Translations under genes and position numbers: made by a program | Assembly: GCA_900617975.1 (NCBI GenBank) | Contig: UZAE01014277.1 | Span: 3,225-15,474 of the forward strand | Length of the DNA stretch: 12,250 bases | Source: Rodentolepis nana | Lineage: Eukaryota; Platyhelminthes; Cestoda; Cyclophyllidea; Hymenolepididae | Direction: 5' to 3' | Shown: positions 1 to 8,806 of the stretch, one piece after another | How the letters are laid out: the number at the start of each line of letters is the position of its first letter | Numbering within the stretch: the stretch's first letter is position 1 | The notes under the pieces: generated by a model | Told to the model about the DNA's origin: nothing | The model's input: the letters and a program-made list of their open reading frames with translations, nothing else | The model's database searches: none

Positions 1-266
1 TAAAGGATATAATGGATATATATAGTGAGCATGAATTGTAAAATACTATTTTATTAAGCAGAAACATTTGACTATTAACCCATTGAGATAAAATTTTCAC
101 CTTGACATCTTTTGTTTCTTCACACCTTCTTCGTTGAACTTCATTTTCTTCTGATTTGTCTGAAGTCCCGGCTTTAGTGCAGTTTTCTTCCTTGGCAAAA
201 ATATTCCTTCTTCGGCTCGATACTTTTTTTTTCAAGCAATCTTTTGGAAAATATCGTCATGAGACT

Positions 267-291
267 GCTGTCAGCCTGAAGGAAGGAATTC
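267..291 (+). repeat. 25-bp imperfect direct repeat, copy 1 (partner 544-568)
   Basis: Matches 544-568 at 21 of 25 positions, including the exact 13-mer AAGGAAGGAATTC. The two copies start 277 bp apart. It is too short to assign to any element. Confidence 0.4.
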
Positions 292-543
292 TGATATAGA
301 TAAACAAGAGATGATTTTCACAATTTACCTAAAATTTTAGAATCAAAAATTAGGAATTGAATCAACTTTTCAAGTAGTTTCCTTACAACTTATTTACCCG
401 AAAAAATGTCCGATTTATCTTGGAAATTATATTAAGTAGATCGCCTTATTTTTATGATTATTTTTAAATTATATTTTCAAACAGCGTTGTGTATTTTTAA
501 AAGCAACATACAAAATTATTTATGATCTAAGTAAGATATTTGT

Positions 544-568
544 GCTGGTAGCATTAAGGAAGGAATTC
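544..568 (+). repeat. 25-bp imperfect direct repeat, copy 2
   Basis: Second copy of the element at 267-291; the four differences all lie in its first 12 bases. Confidence 0.4.
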
Positions 569-840
569 ATTCAAAAGAAATAAATTTTTCCTAAGATAAA
601 TTAAGAATTCCACCTAAAGAGTAGTGAAAATTCAGCAAAGGTTGCATAAGATTTAAGGCGATAAAATAATTCCGTCAATGAGCTCAAAACCAATAGGAAG
701 AAGAAGATTTTCCAGAGAGAGAGATAGGAATTGAAGTAAATTAGATTTACGTGCAAATTGAACACTCGGAAATGATTGTCGGAGGTTGAGTGTAGCAGGC
801 GAAGTGGGTTTTGAGGAGGTGAGCAAATTTCGCCCCCTTT

Positions 841-980
841 ATTCATCAATTAGCAGCCGCCAAAGAGGCCAGAAGCATGAGGTGCGTCGGTGAATAATAA
901 GCAAAGAGACTAGGCCGAGCCATGAATCAATGTGACCTAAAATCAAAATTTATTGCGCCTGCCTCAATTCGCCGATTATT
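841..980. promoter_or_regulatory. GC-richer island with homeodomain- and nuclear-receptor-like motifs
   Basis: The island contains CAATTAG (847-853), GGCCAGAAG (867-875), TGACCTAAA (933-941, includes the nuclear-receptor half-site TGACCT) and a Hox/Cdx-like TTTATTGC near 950-957. The same first three words recur in the same order at 5151-5185. There is no open frame of note. Regulatory function is inferred. Confidence 0.2.
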
Positions 981-1603
981 GAAGTAAGAAGTAACTGCAG
1001 AATTTATGAAAACCAAAAGGTTACTCCTGTAAAAATAAAGTTCAGTTAGATGAAGTATTAGCATGGAGTAAGAAAAGAGGCTCTGGAAGAAATAAGTTAG
1101 AATTCCATTTACAAACAGGCCTGACTATGGCTTACTTTCAAGCTTTCGGAAGTCAATTAGATTTTGAGATTTGCAAAAGACATCTTTATTGAAAAAATAG
1201 AAGAAAATCAATATTTTTAGGGCCTGAAAGTGATTAAGCAACAGACAGAAACCCGACCACTACTTAAGCTCAGTTAAAATGGCAAAGATAAGTTACACAA
1301 AGTGTAGATTCAATAGTTGTTATACCTAGTTCACATTTAAATTTCTAGGGTATCTTAACCTTAAAAATATACCTTTCAATTGATATTGTTCATAATAGTG
1401 CTCTATTAGAAAACTTGACCTAATATGCAGTAGGATATGCGGCCAGATTCTGTAAGAGTCCAAAACAGACGCCCTCGTTTACACAGCTAAAATGAAAACA
1501 TTTGAAAATATTTATGCTTACGAGGATATGTATAGCTTTAACTACAACATATAATAAGTTTGGAAAAAAATAAAATTACCAGACTAGGTTTATCATTTCC
1601 TGC

Positions 1604-1845
1604 TTATAGTGCTTTCATGGTTTTGAGGTATTTGAAAGCATTCATACCGATGGTGAAGCGGTCAACGTGCACGTCTGTCAAATGGAAGGTCATCATCGAT
1701 GCGTTTTCACTGGTGTTGGCGACCAACCGCCATGGTTAATTGGATGTATCTGAGTTCTTCGTAATAGCAATTCCAGGAGACCTTTTCCTTTGTTCATGTA
1801 GGGCTTTTCCAACATCTCTTCGAATGGTCTTAGGCAAATTACTAT
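1604..1845 (-). pseudogene. Possible exon or decayed gene fragment, unknown product
   Basis: Two overlapping minus-strand frames are open here. Frame B (1845-1696, 50 codons) ends in TGA at 1695-1693. Frame A (1735-1607, 43 codons) ends in TAA at 1606-1604 and is preceded in frame by a TAA at 1738-1736, upstream of which it is open again to 1894. By hand count, frame A has GC of 42%, 37% and 65% at codon positions 1, 2 and 3, a coding-like bias in DNA otherwise near one third GC. The peptides are balanced in composition; frame A ends NAFKYLKTMKAL. A single frameshift around 1715-1735 would join B to A. Acceptor-like AGs precede it (TTTGCCTAAG, ending near 1828, and TCTTTTAAAG, ending at 1859). 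The nearest downstream AATAAA on this strand is at 1190-1185. I recognise no family; it may be a pseudogene, part of an unseen gene, or chance in a GC-rich patch. Confidence 0.3.
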
Positions 1846-2081
1846 TTAAGAGAGTTTTCTTTAAAAGACAAACACGAGAACAGTGAAATGAGCATTAAGT
1901 AACATTCTTCACGATTTTACTATAATAACACATGCTAAAATGTGTTAATTCACTTGTTAGAATACTCTTTAGTGACGATAATATTAATGCCACTTCAATC
2001 TTTTCAAATTGTATAGCTGTTCGTGGTGATAAACTTCAATTTACAGCAATTAAAATAGCATATTGAGATCGAAATCCTTGC

Positions 2082-2110
2082 ATTCGAGGGTGGTGGGGGA
2101 GGGGGCGAAT
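2082..2110 (+). other. G-rich segment enclosed by a short inverted repeat
   Basis: ATTCG (2082-2086) and CGAAT (2106-2110) are exact inverted repeats that flank AGGGTGGTGGGGGAGGGGG. The G-rich loop has three runs of three or more G plus one GG, so it meets only a relaxed quadruplex pattern. The arms are just 5 bp and could be chance. Confidence 0.35.
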
Positions 2111-2303
2111 TTTGTGCTTATAATAGAAAGCGTGTCATCTAAGTAAACGAGCTCAATTACTCTGGTGTTATCGAAGTTAAACATTTGAAAATTACATCAA
2201 ATAATACATTAAATGTGATAACTTGAAAAAAATGTTATAAGCCACGAATAGTATATAACGAAACAGCCCGAGTAGAGCAATGAGGACACGGAACCAGAGG
2301 TTC

Positions 2304-2319
2304 GGGTGTAAATATTGGC
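2304..2319 (+). repeat. 16-bp dispersed direct repeat, copy 1
   Basis: GGGTGTAAATATTGGC occurs here and exactly at 8791-8806, same strand. Flanks do not align further. This copy sits inside a GC-richer island (about 2255-2403) that is stop-poor on both strands, with no clear codon-position bias when counted by hand. Confidence 0.6.
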
Positions 2320-3404
2320 CTGATCAGGACATTTCGTCTTCTACAAAGCTGTCTCTTGGGCATTTGAAACTTGCCATCGCAGGGCTAGTTGGCCTCTGCC
2401 GTTGATAATTTATACCATTGCTTCTTGGACATTAATTTTATTGGTTCAAACATCTTATAGACTTTATGTTCTTTGTATTGTGATTTTATTTCCACCATTC
2501 TGCCTTAATATTACTTTTCGCTTATGTTAACACACACACAAAGCAGTAGATTCCAGGTTAAACTACAAGTACAGCTTCAAATGTGGGAGTTTTGCTGTTC
2601 AGTTTAAATAATCAGTTTGTGAAATATATGAATTACTAAAAATGAAAGAAGCAAAATATTCTTCCATTCCCCAAAATAAAAACAAATCTTCAGTCAAAAA
2701 AGATTTTCAAAGTTTCCTGAGGGCTAAATGGAAGAAGAGATATCAATCATAACCTGAGCTCATAATATTATTGAAGAAAAGATTTTATTCCAAATTGCAT
2801 AGCAATTTATTCATCTATTAACTTCCTGTCTTTAATTTGACTATTAGCTGTTGCAAATTAATCCAAGTGACCCAGTGTAAATAAGTGAATTTCCTTGAAA
2901 ACACAGCGCTATTTTGCAACCCTTTAAAAAGGTATCCTATTTGTATTTAAATTAACAAGATTTAAAAAATATGGCAATATTAATTTTTATCATTTCAATA
3001 CATATATTTTAGAAATAAATGTTAACATGTGATTTGCTATGTTCTGATGAAATTGTAAGATAAAGAAGAGACCTTAGATTTTGCTAGAGAGGAAATTAAA
3101 GTATTTTTCATCGCTCGGCCATTATAAAGAGTCAATGATAGTAGAATAAAAGTATTTCTGCATGAAAACTATCTACACTTCTTCTTGTGAATTGAGAAAA
3201 ACCTATTAGAATTAATCCAAAGAGGGAATAAGTTTTTTGCAGCTCACAGGAAAGTACCCAAAATAACACAAATCAAAATTATACTTATAATAAATTAGGA
3301 AGATGGAGATAAAGGTTATATCTTATAATTTCCTGCCCTATCAAGGCATTCAAGGGGAGTTTTGAAAGGGGATTACGTGAGGGCGAAAAAAATATTTCAA
3401 AAAG

Positions 3405-3421
3405 AGTGCTTGCAAAGCACT
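3405..3421. other. Short hairpin AGTGCT-(5)-AGCACT
   Basis: Exact 6-bp arms, extendable by one wobble and two A-T pairs. A T-run (3421-3424) follows directly. It resembles a bacterial terminator in shape, but the context is eukaryotic, so it is noted only as a structure. Confidence 0.3.
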
Positions 3422-4439
3422 TTTCATTAAGCGCGGAAAATATTCGCTCGTTCATTACAAAATTGCACGCACAAGTTGATGCAAAGAAACTGTTTGGAAA
3501 ATTCCTCCAAAAATTAGGCCATCTGCTTATTAATTGAGTTATGAACTATTATAAAGACCTGCAAACCATTGACTAAATGTGATTCAAACTTTAGAAAAAG
3601 CCCTCTCTAATGCATATTTTTTTTTAATTTTAACTTAAAATAAATAAGGAATTACAATCCTGTTTGACTTCCGTGAAAAAGTTGCAGCCATCCAGTTACA
3701 ATTTGCATAAGTGAAATTTATTGCCATTGAGTAAGAGTGGGTAAAAAAACAGGAACTTGATTATTCACTCTTTAGCTGAAGTTAATATTATTGAATGTAT
3801 GCTTGTGAAATAATATTTTGGTTAATTAGTTGTTAAAATCGTGCATGACTATTTGATTTCCCGGTACTTTAAGGGTAAAATGAAGGGTAATGACAAAACA
3901 AATCATTATAATTTAACAATCTACCAATAGGAGCGGGACAATAATCGGCAGAACCAATCAAGTAACAAATCATGAAACCCGCATTTTGACCTTTTCATCA
4001 ACTATATAATGTAGAACAAGAATTTAAAATTAAATGAACTTCCTATTCTCTCTCCCTTGTCATTTATTGAAGTTACTGTTAGCTCATTTCAATTGCCTTC
4101 AAATAATAAAAGATTCATATTTTCTTTTTACTGTGGACTTCATATTAAAATAGGCTGTTTTGGCTATAGCATATAATAGGTTTAGTAGGTGAAATAATTT
4201 TGTGAATATATAAATTTTTCGAATATCTTTAGTCAATAAACTATCGGTTGCGGTCTTAAGATTAAAAAACATTTATTGCTGCATTAAATTTTACGTGGTG
4301 GATTATATGGTAAGATCTTGCTGTTATCCTGTAAAATTATCTGAGTTACCACGAATGTTCTCCCATTATTTACTCTTAAAAGAAATGCACCAATCAGTAA
4401 TGCCCGAATCTTACGGAAATATCCAATTTCAGCTTTAAC

Positions 4440-4470
4440 ATGAAAGCTTTATAAAGTGAAGCTTTTTCAT
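4440..4470. other. Imperfect inverted repeat around HindIII-like AAGCTT cores
   Basis: ATGAAAGCTT (4440-4449) pairs with AAGCTTTTTCAT (4459-4470) if two T bases are bulged; the loop is TATAAAGTG. AT-rich, and possibly chance. Confidence 0.25.
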
Positions 4471-4875
4471 TACATGGATATAAATTCAATGTAGGTGCTG
4501 TTAGGGATAAACTTTACAGAATAATTTTCTCGTATTTTTTTCACTTGTCTTAAGATATCATTAGAAGTTTGAATCTCTCTTCATTCATAAGAGTGATGAA
4601 GGCAAAATTCGATGACTGAATTCAACCTGAATCTTGTAATGCAAGAACATGTTTCCCAATAGTTCATACCCAGGAGTCTAAATAAAGAGATTATGGTTGA
4701 CACAGAATGCTTCCTTAATAATTTTGAAAGGTGAGTGGCATGTCCTGGTTAAAGTCCGAAATGATTGGAAGTCCAGTTTAGCAATTAAACCAGTCACAAT
4801 GTGCCTTTAACCTCTAAATTCCCCCCACCGCCGACACAGATCTTAATTTAATATGCCATAATGCATGCTGAGAAA

Positions 4876-4896
4876 TTGCGTGAGACTACTACGCAA
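4876..4896. other. Short hairpin TTGCGT-(9)-ACGCAA
   Basis: Exact 6-bp arms around a 9-base loop, in a locally GC-richer patch. No T-run follows and no transcript is evident. Confidence 0.3.
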
Positions 4897-5150
4897 GCGT
4901 CGTTATTTACGGTAGAATTAAGGAAGTTATTGAGAAGGCAATAAATCAGTTTGCTCAAAATTTCGGGAACATGGAGGTGTTAGTGAGGAATGAGGCTCTA
5001 TAGGGAGGAAAATAGGAGCCACTGTAAGCAAAACCCTTCGACAATGATACAGTGTCTTTGTCTTTTGAATTTCTTTTAAACCGCTTCAATTTTTAATTAC
5101 CACCCACCGTTTTTTCCAATGAAATCAACCATTTTATCGCGAACACCCTG

Positions 5151-5205
5151 CAATTAGGCCAGAAGTTCACTTGGGCTGACCTAAAGTATAGTTCTAATGA
5201 GGTCA
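5151..5205. promoter_or_regulatory. Motif cluster resembling 841-980
   Basis: CAATTAG (5151-5157), GGCCAGAAG (5157-5165) and TGACCTAAA (5177-5185) occur in the order seen at 847-941 but tightly packed. An AGGTCA at 5200-5205 faces away from the TGACCT with a 17-bp spacer, longer than classical everted nuclear-receptor sites. Confidence 0.2.
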
Positions 5206-5456
5206 CTTACTACGAAAGTGTTACGATTTTACCTGTCATGACTCAATTTCAATTTAAACGAGATTTATCAGTATAATTTTTTAATTACATTACTGTGAGC
5301 TATGTTAATTGAGTAATTTTTCAGGCGTTAAATTGCTGGTTAAACGTGGATATATACAGGAAAAAATGTTTCAATGCAGTTAAGGCTTGGTCTAGCCATG
5401 GTTAAATCCATCTCACCTGTAACTACTCAGATTCCCACCTTTCTAAAACTCCTATT

Positions 5457-5493
5457 GGGGGCGGGGGGGGGGGGGGGGGGGGGGGGAGGGGAG
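5457..5493 (+). repeat. Poly-G tract (G5-C-G24-A-G4)
   Basis: G5 (5457-5461), one C, then 24 consecutive G (5463-5486), A and G4. Such a run is very unlikely by base composition in this AT-rich DNA, and it could form G-quadruplexes on the plus strand. A 77-codon open frame crosses it, encoding poly-Gly and then poly-Ser, and is a repeat artefact. The run length should be treated as approximate because homopolymers this long are often misread. Confidence 0.9.
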
Positions 5494-5575
5494 TGGAAGG
5501 TGGACCACATCGTGCGGATTCTTATGAAGTACACTGACCAATTGGTTATGAATTCCTTTAAAGAATGCACTACAC

Positions 5576-5605
5576 TTTTTTCTTCTTCCTCTTCTTCTTC
5601 TTCTT
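5576..5605 (+). repeat. Pure pyrimidine (TTC)n tract
   Basis: Thirty uninterrupted pyrimidines: a T-run, then mostly CTT/TTC units with one CCT interruption, followed directly by AG at 5606-5607. It is a microsatellite-like purine/pyrimidine tract. It also has the exact shape of a strong 3' splice site, though no exon is recognisable after it. Confidence 0.85.
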
Positions 5606-5607
5606 AG

Positions 5608-7545
5608 CCTTCCCATTTCACAACTTGTTGAACCCGTTCGGAGTTATCCAGTGGTTAACATCATTTTACGATGGAGTATTAGCGTGGAATGTATATCACT
5701 AACTATGGATGGACGCTCATCATGATTTGCTGTATATTTTTGTGTTTTTTTATTTTTATTATGGGAAGATGAGCGCACAACAGCACCATTAACCAGCAAG
5801 GCTGATCGGTCCTTAGTATGGAAGGGAACTGAATGAGATCAAATTCGAGTTAAAAGATGAGCTTCCTGTGTATATTATTAGAGAAAAGAGGGCGCAATTA
5901 ATGAGTTTTCAACTTTAATATTTAGCGTTTTCATAAATCTAATTTTACCAATATTTTAGATCACTCTAGTTTTTCCTCCTTTTATTGACTAATGCAAACT
6001 TATGACGATGAAGGTTACTGTTGATGCAAAAGCATAATCTAGCAAAAATCCTTTAAAACAAAAATGCATGTGCTTGTAGTACATTGGAATGGGGGTTGAT
6101 ACCTGCAGAGGATTAATGTGAGATTAAATGCAAATTAGTTAGAAATTTGCTATTGAAGAAAATTTATTGTGCCCTGTTTGAAATTCCTTTCATTCAGTGA
6201 TATCGTCTTGATATTGGAAAAGTAATAAAAAAGATATTTTGTTAGCCACGCTCCCATGCTATGGTATTCCAATCATGACAGGTACTTCATATCCTATTTT
6301 TAGCAAATTTTTATTAATTTTAATGTGTGCATATAATCTCATCACATGTTTTAATTGTTAGGTTTAAGGCTGATTTAAGCACCTTTCTGCATGTGATCCA
6401 TGCTTGGACATCAACTTATCAACCGTTGAAATTCGATTCTCGTTCGTAGAATTACAGTAGCTCAACTGATTTATCAATTTTTATGGTCATTTACGTCAAG
6501 ATAATTTTATATATTAAAACCAAATTACTTAGCTTATTACAGTTAAACAAAAAATACAAGGGTTTAATATCTTTCACTACTCTCTTAAATGTTTTCTGAT
6601 TATGAATAAATCCAGGCATTGTATAACCAGGATGATCATTAGGCAATATGCCATAACATGCACACCTTGGGGATTGTTCGATTTCTGTTTCCAAGTAATT
6701 AATACAACCTAATTTCATCCAATGGGAATAAAAACCCGACTGGCAACGAGATTTAACACAACTGAGATAATTTCATGTCATAATTTCATAAAGATTATAA
6801 ATAAACATATCTGAGCTAACCAGCAGACTAGAATATTTAATATTTCAAGCAAATTTTCAAAATATTTCTCAAAAGTTTTGCGAAAATTACTGGCGACAGC
6901 AAACCAGTAAAAGAAGGTTGACAAATGGAAGGGAGGTAAGCCAGGGAAAAAGGAAGCGATAATTTGCGGTGGGAGAAAATTAAAGTGCCGAAGGAGGTTA
7001 ACTATCCTTGGAATGCAACAGGAACCCATTTAGGGCAATCGGTCGAGATTAATAAAAATTGCACTCCCGCACCACACATGCCACGCACGATTGAAGGAAA
7101 GTTTAGAATGACCTTTTAAGAATTTACTGCGTAGTGCAACTTTTTTTCGTTATGGCATATTATTCCACTCTTTTTGGGGAAACATTTTAATGCGATTTCA
7201 GAACCATATGTTAAAATGTAAGGGTGTCTCATTGATATATTGAGGAAATACTAAATAAATTAGACTACTTGAGAGGTAGAAAACAAATTTCATCATAAGC
7301 TTGAACAAAATAGCGAAAAATCCAGGTTTTATATTAATAAAGGGAACCACTGCGCATTAAGCAAGTGATATCTTGTGAGACACCTTTTTGTTTATTGTTT
7401 AACATCGTATTGCCACTTTTATTAGTCTTTATGTTAATGGTAGTTTAATCGCAAAAAAAGGACAGACGATGTAAGAGTTAAAATTTTCCAAAAAAATGAT
7501 AGAAAGAAGACAGCACGGGAATTCACAAGGTCCCACTCAGCTCCG
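5608..7545. other. Gene-free AT-rich region with two small chance-level open frames
   Basis: Minus-strand frames of 75 codons (6491-6718) and 83 codons (6778-7029) both start with ATG but show no domain, no coding-like bias that I can see and no homologue I recognise. Frames this long are expected several times by chance here. A purine-rich patch lies at about 6915-7010. Confidence 0.45.
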
Positions 7546-7608
7546 TACGTCATTGGGCGTTAATCTGGGCATCCCGATAGCAACCGTGGTTGCTCAGACG
7601 CTGATTGG
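7546..7608 (+). promoter_or_regulatory. GC-richer island with CRE-like, CCAAT and palindromic motifs
   Basis: TACGTCA (7546-7552, CRE-like) overlaps an ATTGG (inverted CCAAT) at 7552-7556. A second ATTGG at 7604-7608 lies in TGATTGGCT, a full NF-Y-style context. Between them is the exact palindrome AGCAACC-GT-GGTTGCT (7579-7594). The two ATTGG cores are 52 bp apart. No gene start is visible nearby, so this is a candidate enhancer or promoter by motif content only. Confidence 0.25.
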
Positions 7609-7696
7609 CTGTACATTAAGGAGTTATGACACGATTTGGAGGTAAATGGTGCAACTATTTTGATTTTCATTTATTCTAATTTTGGTTTGTCAACAG

Positions 7697-7731
7697 CCTG
7701 CCTGTATGAAGAAAATTTCGTTTACTTTCAC
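7697..7731 (+). other. Candidate 35-nt microexon between strong splice signals
   Basis: The segment is preceded by TTTTGGTTTGTCAACAG (AG at 7695-7696) with a branch-point-like TTCTAAT just upstream, and is followed by the ideal donor GTAAGT (7732-7737). Two of the three frames through it are open; one reads CLYEENFVYFH. No neighbouring exon could be identified, so this may be a chance pairing of signals. Confidence 0.2.
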
Positions 7732-8196
7732 GTAAGTGAACTAGATAAATTAATAAAACACCTTGGTCTTTTAACAATCCTACTCTCGTTCGGAAAGCTA
7801 TATTGGGCCGATTCAAGGTTAACTTAAAGTGGCAAATAATCTCTTGCAGAATTATAAGTCGCACATATGTACAATGTACTTCCCGTTAGCTATGGCATCT
7901 GGTAAGATGTTCTTCAATAGATGCAAGGCCAGTGATTGGTTATCTAAAGTTTCGTTTAATTGCATTTGGGAACGAATATTAATTTAAATAATTTTCTGCA
8001 AAATACTTATTGTAGTTGTATGCTCATATAATAAGCTGGGTATAATTACTGAATTTAACAAAAGCCCAGATTCAGGTTATTGAATATCTTAATTTTTTGA
8101 CTCTTTAGAGATGAATCACCTACTTTGATTGTGTTAGGCCACACACGTTGATTTAGGCCATCATGTTCACAAGCTCGACTCTTGAGCTTTCTCCTA

Positions 8197-8219
8197 CCCC
8201 ACCCCTCCCCATTGCTCCC
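8197..8219 (-). repeat. C-rich segment with quadruplex pattern on the minus strand
   Basis: CCCC-A-CCCC-T-CCCC-(6 nt)-CCC on the plus strand, so four G-runs with loops of 6, 1 and 1 on the minus strand. The surrounding 8180-8280 is pyrimidine-rich (many CT and TC steps) but has no clean repeat unit. Confidence 0.6.
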
Positions 8220-8702
8220 TTTCTCAAACTGTTGTTTTATTTCTTTGCTTCCTCACTCTCATTCACTCACTCAGATTTAAGTTGCCATTAAAAGCACAAC
8301 TACACTTGTTCTAACTTCTTGGAATTATGAATCTATTATTAGTCCCAGTACCAGGTCCTCTAAAATTGACACTGTTTCAACATTGGCCTATTCATTCATG
8401 ATGTCTTGCAGTTTAACACAGCCTACCTGATCTAGGAAAGAATTTCTAACATTTGAATCCATTGGGAGTACTAGGTTTTAGGCTTTCTATTAGTGTAACT
8501 AAATGCAACACGAGGACATTCTCTCAACCCCTCCCTTCCACTTAATAAAAAAGTGAATTGCATCAAGTATTACAACCTTTCCAACCTGTTACTCTACAAT
8601 TTTGAGTTATTACAAATAGAGGATGTAAAATTTGTGAAGGGGAGATAGACGCCTACAAATGGTTGCTATAATTAGACTAAACAGTCCTTAATGCAAGTCT
8701 GA

Positions 8703-8733
8703 GGGGTGGGTGGGTGGGTGGGGGGGGGGGGGG
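8703..8733 (+). repeat. (TGGG)n microsatellite running into G14
   Basis: GGGG, then three TGGG units, then T and 14 G (8720-8733). It satisfies the four-run, single-base-loop quadruplex pattern on the plus strand, which is the most stable class known for such motifs. It lies in otherwise AT-rich, gene-free DNA. Confidence 0.9.
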
Positions 8734-8790
8734 ACGGACATTCTAATTCCATTAGGTTTCAACACTTTGCTTGTCTAGACTAGTAATCCA

Positions 8791-8806
8791 GGGTGTAAAT
8801 ATTGGC
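8791..8806 (+). repeat. 16-bp dispersed direct repeat, copy 2
   Basis: Exact match to 2304-2319. It lies 57 bp to the right of the G14 tract. No terminal repeats or target duplications mark the edges of a mobile element. Confidence 0.6.

Larger units (their letters stand above)
1..1603. other. Gene-free region
   Basis: No supported gene. It holds the 25-bp repeat pair (267-291, 544-568) and the GC-richer island at 841-980. An 82-codon minus-strand open frame (601-849) starts with ATG but has a composition (runs of F, L and S) typical of AT-rich noise. Confidence 0.5.
1846..5456. other. Long gene-free AT-rich region
   Basis: No open frame worth reporting in about 3.6 kb. It contains the G-rich hairpin (2082-2110), a GC-richer stop-poor island (about 2255-2403), a minor (AC)5 run (2530-2540), three small hairpins (3405, 4440, 4876) and the motif cluster at 5151-5205. 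No transposon ends, long tandem repeats or RNA genes were seen. Confidence 0.5.

Noticed and set aside
819..838. GTGAGCAAA matches the first nine bases of miR-87.
   Set aside because: The match stops after nine bases. The flanks give only an 8-bp outer stem (GGCGAAGT with ATTTCGCC), and the interior does not pair like a microRNA precursor.
1496..2192. AAACATTTGAAAAT occurs at 1496-1509 and 2179-2192.
   Set aside because: A low-complexity AT-rich 14-mer; a second occurrence is not surprising in this composition.
5374..5607. 77-codon plus-strand open frame.
   Set aside because: Its length comes from poly-Gly and poly-Ser translated from the G24 and TTC repeats.
5652..5703. TGGAATGTA (near 5684) matches the start of miR-1, with weak pairing to AGTGGT..ACAT upstream.
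   Set aside because: The stem is short with internal loops, and the match ends after nine bases. An 8-9-mer match is expected by chance in a window this size.
5714..5775. 8-bp inverted repeat CGCTCATC (5714-5721) and GATGAGCG (5768-5775).
   Set aside because: The loop is 46 nt and the arms are short; this is within chance for the window.
5837..5845. TGAGATCA, the bantam-family seed, here and near 10018.
   Set aside because: No complementary arm is found on either side at either site.
6491..7029. Two consecutive ATG-led minus-strand open frames of 75 and 83 codons.
   Set aside because: With stops at about 7% of codons in this base composition, several frames of this length are expected by chance. 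No domain, signal or bias supports them, and they share no frame or splice logic.
7579..7594. Possible RFX X-box in AGCAACCGTGGTTGCT.
   Set aside because: The X-box needs half-sites of the GTNRCC / RGYAAC type; these halves each carry a mismatch, so only the palindrome itself is reported.
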